Of a DNA stretch of 16,410 bases, positions 15,201 through 16,410 are shown piece by piece. The stretch comes from an uncultured bacterium (lineage in GTDB: Bacteria > Gemmatimonadota > Gemmatimonadetes > Longimicrobiales > RSA9). Positions within the stretch are counted from its first letter, which is position 1. Every line of letters starts with the position of its first letter. A program made the translations under genes and the position numbers. The notes beneath the pieces were generated by a model that was given only the letters and a program-made list of their open reading frames with translations, did no database searches and was not told the origin of the DNA. The DNA is taken from positions 1 through 16,410 of the forward strand of contig CALKIP010000091.1 of the NCBI GenBank assembly GCA_937995995.1. The letters run 5' to 3'.

Positions 15201-15948
15201 CCGCATGGTGCGGCGACTGCGCGAGGCCCGGGCGCGTGAGGTGCATACTGCGCGTGTGCTGGCGTGGGGCGAGATGTCCCGGCAGGTGGCCCATGAGATC
15301 AAGAACCCGCTCACACCGATCAAGCTCTCGGTGCAGCACCTGCGCCGTGCGTACCGGGACGGCAGACAGGATTTCGGCGAGATCCTGGACACCAACGTAG
15401 AGCAGATCCTCACCGAGATCGACCGGCTGACGGAGATCGCGCGTGCGTTTTCGCGTTACGGCGCACCACCGGAGTCGGAGGGCCCCATCGTGCCGGTCGA
15501 TGCGGGGGCATCGATTCGCGAGGCGCTGACACTCTACCGAACAGGCGATGCAGGGGTGAGCTACCGTGCCGAGATCGAGGAGGGGCTGCCTCCGGTCATG
15601 GCGCGGGCGGGCGAGTTGAAGGAGGTCCTGCTCAACCTGCTGGAGAATGCGCACGTGGCGCTCGATGGTGGCGGGTCAGTCATCGTGACGGCCCGGTGCG
15701 CCGGCGATGAGGTTGAGATCGTCGTGGCCGACGACGGGCCCGGGATCGAGCCGGAATTGCTGCCGCGAATCTTCGAGCCACACTTCTCCACTCGCTCCTC
15801 GGGCACGGGCCTCGGCCTCGCGATCGTGCGGCGCCTCGTCGAAAGCTGGGGCGGCGCCCTGGAAGCCGAGAGCGAACTCGGCCAGGGCACCGCCATCCAT
15901 GTGCGGCTTTCTGCGGCGGAGGTGCCTACCGCCGCGTCCGGTAGTTGA
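12211..15948 (+). CDS. Large multi-sensor membrane histidine kinase (NtrY-like core)
   Basis: The 1245-residue protein starts at GTG 12211, preceded by GGGGGA. The frame is open back to 12082, but that extension is arginine-rich and overlaps the divergent gene. Fourteen hydrophobic segments lie at about 7-26, 30-48, 56-74, 279-296, 301-321, 347-365, 374-396, 410-431, 441-461, 470-489, 497-515, 733-757, 780-803 and 929-953. With the N-terminus inside, this places three regions outside: 77-277 (coiled coil then a Cache/PAS-like ALAVVDRAGEIVAWAG), 516-732 and 804-927. The cytoplasmic part is HAMP (about 950-1005), HisKA with H1028 in VAHEIKNPLTPIKLS, and HATPase with N1142/N1146, DDGPGI (1174-1179), F1188 and GTGLGLAI (1198-1205). 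All catalytic boxes are intact, so autophosphorylation is expected. The AHEIKNPLTPI form is typical of NtrY. No response regulator is adjacent in the window. The ligand sensed is unknown; the HtrA protease gene downstream hints at envelope stress only by proximity. Confidence 0.93.
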   Translation: MTRRNMAVACAVGYVAALLVLLWARVLDPIYLAAAAAALGIGILWVVARRIVRGLSVIPLAAAALVMAIVTGLTIQNRLEHIEAEWPALSAERDASLSAELGRGMGVLLEASRHAAREAATRASAVHSADLFDDLSAIRARTGVSALAVVDRAGEIVAWAGDHRGALPVAARLGESEVLYAERPLFGYLYVIHPVEGRNERVVAATLLQTGLILEGQGMDGYADRFAESFGSRPYFEAGAGPAGAWGLGADGGTGGPARFEPATGTELRMQLGQLGRRVVVPLVAVALLLLTTAWLREYRGAGIATAAPLLGVAVALAAAPLDAVIGTGHPFSPALYLLPVPGEPSLGRLLAVLLPLGALTAVARPTHLGRRAGHVATVIGMAAVAVGFTGGLRLLLSGAAPNLLEGGLAYWGGVQVVALLVLTMIAALALPQGRAGRVRPFALAGGAVLSLALAASVLLHWRLTREVSAWLPLLWAAPFALLSIGIMPYAGRGRQVVRWLVAGWLAASAILPHLWVTEVDAKLRAADRELATLGPRPDPFLDYLLNRFADEAKRRDARGEDGVEFLYRTWVASGLARESYPAQVRLWRPADAQRLELTVGDPASVQLARRITDRQLLSEIERARALGRPVHEPAFREGGGQILAVPLAGERAVTVVVPPRRSLDRPTFLAPIFGAQPRPETRLTLVPVTRIDAEEDGPTQWIRTDQGWRSEKNLRYPDGAYHAHLELRLPSLGILLARGALLLTIDLILLALLWVVGSTARGEPPSPPGGWVAWLGTFRARVTLALFAFFLLPTVVFGAAAYRALAGEAARTARVVAERAAAQAVEAFGELPGEWPTIAERIGEEVLYYHRGELARASSPEVVELGLFGAWMPPSVYATLQSGEELGVVEMKTLARRPYIVAYRPLPAGTIAVPVSLATGEATLRQRELADLILFAVLLGGLLSLSLSVLVGRALSRPIGQLRRASAAVGRGRLRVSLPEPGTGAGEFGEVFASFNRMVRRLREARAREVHTARVLAWGEMSRQVAHEIKNPLTPIKLSVQHLRRAYRDGRQDFGEILDTNVEQILTEIDRLTEIARAFSRYGAPPESEGPIVPVDAGASIREALTLYRTGDAGVSYRAEIEEGLPPVMARAGELKEVLLNLLENAHVALDGGGSVIVTARCAGDEVEIVVADDGPGIEPELLPRIFEPHFSTRSSGTGLGLAIVRRLVESWGGALEAESELGQGTAIHVRLSAAEVPTAASGS

Positions 15949-16410
15949 TGATCGTATCGCCTTGACCCGGGATGCGGACCACGGCGGAGACGACGTCGCC
16001 CGGCTCGATCTCAGCGGCGATCTTCTCGACGTCCGCCGGCGAGTCGATATCCTTGCCGTTGAGTCGGAGCAGGATGAGGCCGGGCCGCAGACCGGCCTGA
16101 GCGGCGGGGCTGAACGGCCGCACCTCCGCGAGGAGCACGCCCTCGTCGGGGTCGACGTCCAGACGTCGGACCTGCTCGGGTGTCAGGGGCTCGGTGCGGA
16201 AGCCGAGTACCTCCTCGACCCGTGGTCTCGCCTTGCTCTCACGCGCCGGGGCTTCCTCCGTCTCGAACTGGCCCAGCTCGACGCGTACGGTGCGGCGCTT
16301 TCGGTCACGGATGATCTCGAGCTCCACGACCTCTCCCGGCTGGCGACGGGCCAGCGTGCTGATCAGTTGCGTGGCATCTCGAATCGGCTCGCCATCCAGC
16401 TTGACGATGA
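15926..16410 (-). CDS. HtrA/Deg-family serine protease, C-terminal part (5' end outside window)
   Basis: The frame runs in from the right edge with no start codon needed. The visible residues begin IVKLDGEPIRDATQLISTL, the second half of a PDZ domain whose ends in this family read G-D-V-I-x-x-x-D/N-G. A linker rich in E, R and K follows, then a complete second PDZ domain (DPDEGVLLAEVRPFSPAAQAGLRPG, LLRLNGKDIDSPADV) ending in NYRTRR. The PDZ1-linker-PDZ2-stop order is that of DegP/DegQ-type periplasmic quality-control proteases. The trypsin-like domain with its His-Asp-Ser triad must lie beyond 16410, so activity cannot be checked. A GTG at 16327 is internal, not the true start. The 3' end overlaps the kinase gene tail to tail by 23 bases (15926-15948), so neither gene has room for its own terminator. 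Confidence 0.88.
   Translation of the reverse strand, partial: IVKLDGEPIRDATQLISTLARRQPGEVVELEIIRDRKRRTVRVELGQFETEEAPARESKARPRVEEVLGFRTEPLTPEQVRRLDVDPDEGVLLAEVRPFSPAAQAGLRPGLILLRLNGKDIDSPADVEKIAAEIEPGDVVSAVVRIPGQGDTIINYRTRR

Overview
The window is GC-rich bacterial DNA (strong G/C bias at third codon positions) that reads like the chromosome of a Gemmatimonadota-type Gram-negative bacterium. This placement is inferred from gene content, not from a marker gene. The supporting genes are an envelope with a TolC-type outer membrane channel, a bacillithiol-type deacetylase (BshB1), an HtrA protease with two PDZ domains, an NtrY-like kinase, and a creatininase-family protein of a type I associate with that phylum. 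I see no transposase, integrase, phage gene, CRISPR array or rRNA. The first 20 or so bases resemble the 3' end of a tRNA cut by the window edge.

Layout. (1) 62-2308, minus strand: a two-gene sulfur-transfer unit, cysteine desulfurase followed by the tRNA 2-thiouridylase mnmA. The desulfurase can supply the sulfur that MnmA puts on U34 of tRNAs. (2) 2309-3636: mostly non-coding DNA with one small plus-strand gene (2946-3287) for a stand-alone HIRAN-like domain protein, which has its own promoter-like and Shine-Dalgarno sequences. Downstream lies a nested pair of mutually exclusive hairpins ending in a short T-run. (3) 3637-10449, minus strand: a tightly packed six-gene operon of TolC-like channel, periplasmic adaptor, ABC ATPase, two different FtsX/MacB-type permeases and bshB1. 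Junctions are 4- and 1-base overlaps or gaps of 3 and 6 bases. The first five genes make a complete tripartite ABC export machine. The last encodes a metal-dependent deacetylase/amidase of low-molecular-weight thiol metabolism, co-transcribed with the pump.

(4) 10631-12193, minus strand: a small secreted protein of unknown function with its own promoter, preceded by a creatininase-family protein with an altered metal site. (5) 12211-15948, plus strand: a very large (1245 aa) membrane sensor histidine kinase. It has 14 predicted transmembrane segments, three extracytoplasmic regions, a HAMP linker and an NtrY-like kinase core, and no response regulator in view. It diverges from the creatininase gene with only 17 bases between start codons. 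(6) 15926-16410, minus strand: the C-terminal part of an HtrA/Deg protease (end of PDZ1 plus PDZ2), cut by the window edge and overlapping the kinase tail to tail by 23 bases.

The points most worth a second look are the kinase architecture, the bshB1-exporter operon (possible cleavage and export of thiol conjugates), the orphan HIRAN protein, the altered creatininase metal site and the nested hairpins at 3514-3594.
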